Part shown: positions 5,471 to 6,156 of the stretch, one piece after another
Layout of the letters: each line of letters begins with the position of its first letter
Position numbering within the stretch: the stretch's first letter is position 1
NCBI GenBank assembly: GCA_013152075.1
Contig: JAADHD010000204.1
Coordinates: 1 to 6,156, forward strand
Reading direction: 5' to 3'
DNA length: 6,156 nucleotides
From: Verrucomicrobiota bacterium
Lineage (GTDB): Bacteria; Verrucomicrobiota; Verrucomicrobiia; Verrucomicrobiales; DEV007
Made by a program: the position numbers and the translations under genes
Notes under the pieces: model-generated
Told to the model about the DNA's origin: nothing
Databases searched by the model: none
What the model saw: only the letters and a program-made list of their open reading frames with translations

Positions 5471-6156
5471 ATGAAAACCCGCACCAACATCTTCGCCCTC
5501 ACCACTGTCTTAACAGTAGCGCTTTGCCTCGTCTTACCGCTGCATGCCCAAAAGAAAAAGCCCCAGACCTGGGAAGAACAGAAAGCAGCCAAACTAAAAC
5601 CTCTCACCGCCGAGGAAAAAGAAAAGGTCGCCGCTGCCATTCCTGCAAGTTCGACGGTCAAAGCAAAAAAGGAGCGCAAGCTATTGGTTTTCTATCGCTG
5701 TGAAGGATACGTTCACGCAGCTATTTCCGGTGCCAACTATGCCATTACGGAACTGGGTAAAAAAACCGGTGCATTCACAACAGACATCCGTGATGACTAC
5801 TCTGTTTTCACCGATGAGAACCTAGCTCAATACGACGCTATTCTTTTCAACAGCACATCCCGTTTGAAATTTCCTAATCCCAAACAGCGGGAAGCTATCT
5901 TGAATTTCATCAGAAACGGCAAAGGCATCGCCGGCATCCACGCCGCCGGAGACTGCTTCCACAACTGGCCCGAAGGCGCAGCGCTCATGGGCGGTTTATT
6001 CAGCGGTCACCCCTGGACGGCAGGCGGCACCTGGGCGTTCCGACTCGATGAACCCAATCACGTGCTCAACAAAGCTTTTGGCGGCAAAGGTTTCTGGCAT
6101 CAGGACGAGATCTACCAATACCAACCCACCACTTTTGTCGGGCCTGAGAACATCCG
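5471..6156 (+). CDS. Secreted ThuA-domain protein, 3' end missing
   Basis: An open frame of 228 codons plus 2 bases runs to the window edge with no stop. Residues 1-26 are a Sec signal peptide with a hydrophobic core from about 7 to 22 and cleavage after L-H-A (A26/Q27). A lysine- and alanine-rich linker fills 28-70. The ThuA-like fold, related to class I glutamine amidotransferases, begins with KLLVFYRCEGYVH (70-82). It continues with YDAILFNSTS (121-130), GKGIAGIHAAGDCFHNWPEG (150-169), GHPWTAGGTW (179-188) and GFWHQDEIYQY (207-217), all typical of Verrucomicrobiota/Planctomycetota ThuA proteins. No Cys-His-Glu amidotransferase triad is evident; C162 follows HAAGD but is not in a nucleophile-elbow context. 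The domain is linked to carbohydrate use, but its reaction is not established to my knowledge. An in-frame ATG at 5456 would add MLITT; neither start has a clear Shine-Dalgarno sequence. Confidence 0.88.
   Translation, partial: MKTRTNIFALTTVLTVALCLVLPLHAQKKKPQTWEEQKAAKLKPLTAEEKEKVAAAIPASSTVKAKKERKLLVFYRCEGYVHAAISGANYAITELGKKTGAFTTDIRDDYSVFTDENLAQYDAILFNSTSRLKFPNPKQREAILNFIRNGKGIAGIHAAGDCFHNWPEGAALMGGLFSGHPWTAGGTWAFRLDEPNHVLNKAFGGKGFWHQDEIYQYQPTTFVGPENI

Noticed and set aside
5431..5703. 90-codon plus-strand frame beginning near 5431
   Set aside because: It overlaps the ThuA-domain gene in another frame and lacks family features, whereas the frame from 5471 has a signal peptide and a recognisable domain.

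Overview
The window looks like chromosomal DNA of a Gram-negative bacterium, most likely from the Verrucomicrobiota or a close relative in the PVC group. This is inferred from gene content: a Tat-exported Gfo/Idh/MocA oxidoreductase paired with a divergent DapA-like aldolase, and a secreted ThuA-domain protein with a lysine-rich leader. Both gene types are characteristic of sugar-degrading Verrucomicrobiota and Planctomycetota. No rRNA, tRNA, CRISPR array, phage or transposase gene is visible.

Left part (1-718): a truncated array of eleven 7-bp units (YTAATTC) runs into a GC-rich palindromic module, then a minus-strand gene for a lipoprotein thioredoxin (100-546). A second, longer copy of the same composite repeat (591-709) lies upstream of that gene and just past the end of the next one. 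The thioredoxin gene is therefore bracketed by direct copies of one repeat family. It has its own candidate promoter, placed so close to the ATG that the mRNA may be leaderless.

Middle part (719-3213): a minus-strand two-gene operon. The promoter-proximal gene is a Tat-signal Gfo/Idh/MocA oxidoreductase. The next is a long, divergent DapA/NAL-type class I aldolase, joined to it by a TGATG stop/start overlap. Together they suggest oxidation and then carbon-carbon lyase chemistry on a sugar or sugar acid, but the substrate cannot be read from the sequence.

Right part (3358-6156): after a 144-bp divergent intergenic region with a clear 7-bp dyad, gmd and fcl lie on the plus strand and overlap by 17 nt. 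They encode the two steps from GDP-D-mannose to GDP-L-fucose, a precursor for fucosylated surface polysaccharides. A 129-bp gap with a perfect TATAAT box then leads to a secreted ThuA-domain protein that runs off the right edge.

The most unusual content is the composite repeat: heptamers punctuated by GC-rich palindromic modules of 23, 35 and 47 bp that share their ends and sit directly behind stop codons of minus-strand genes.
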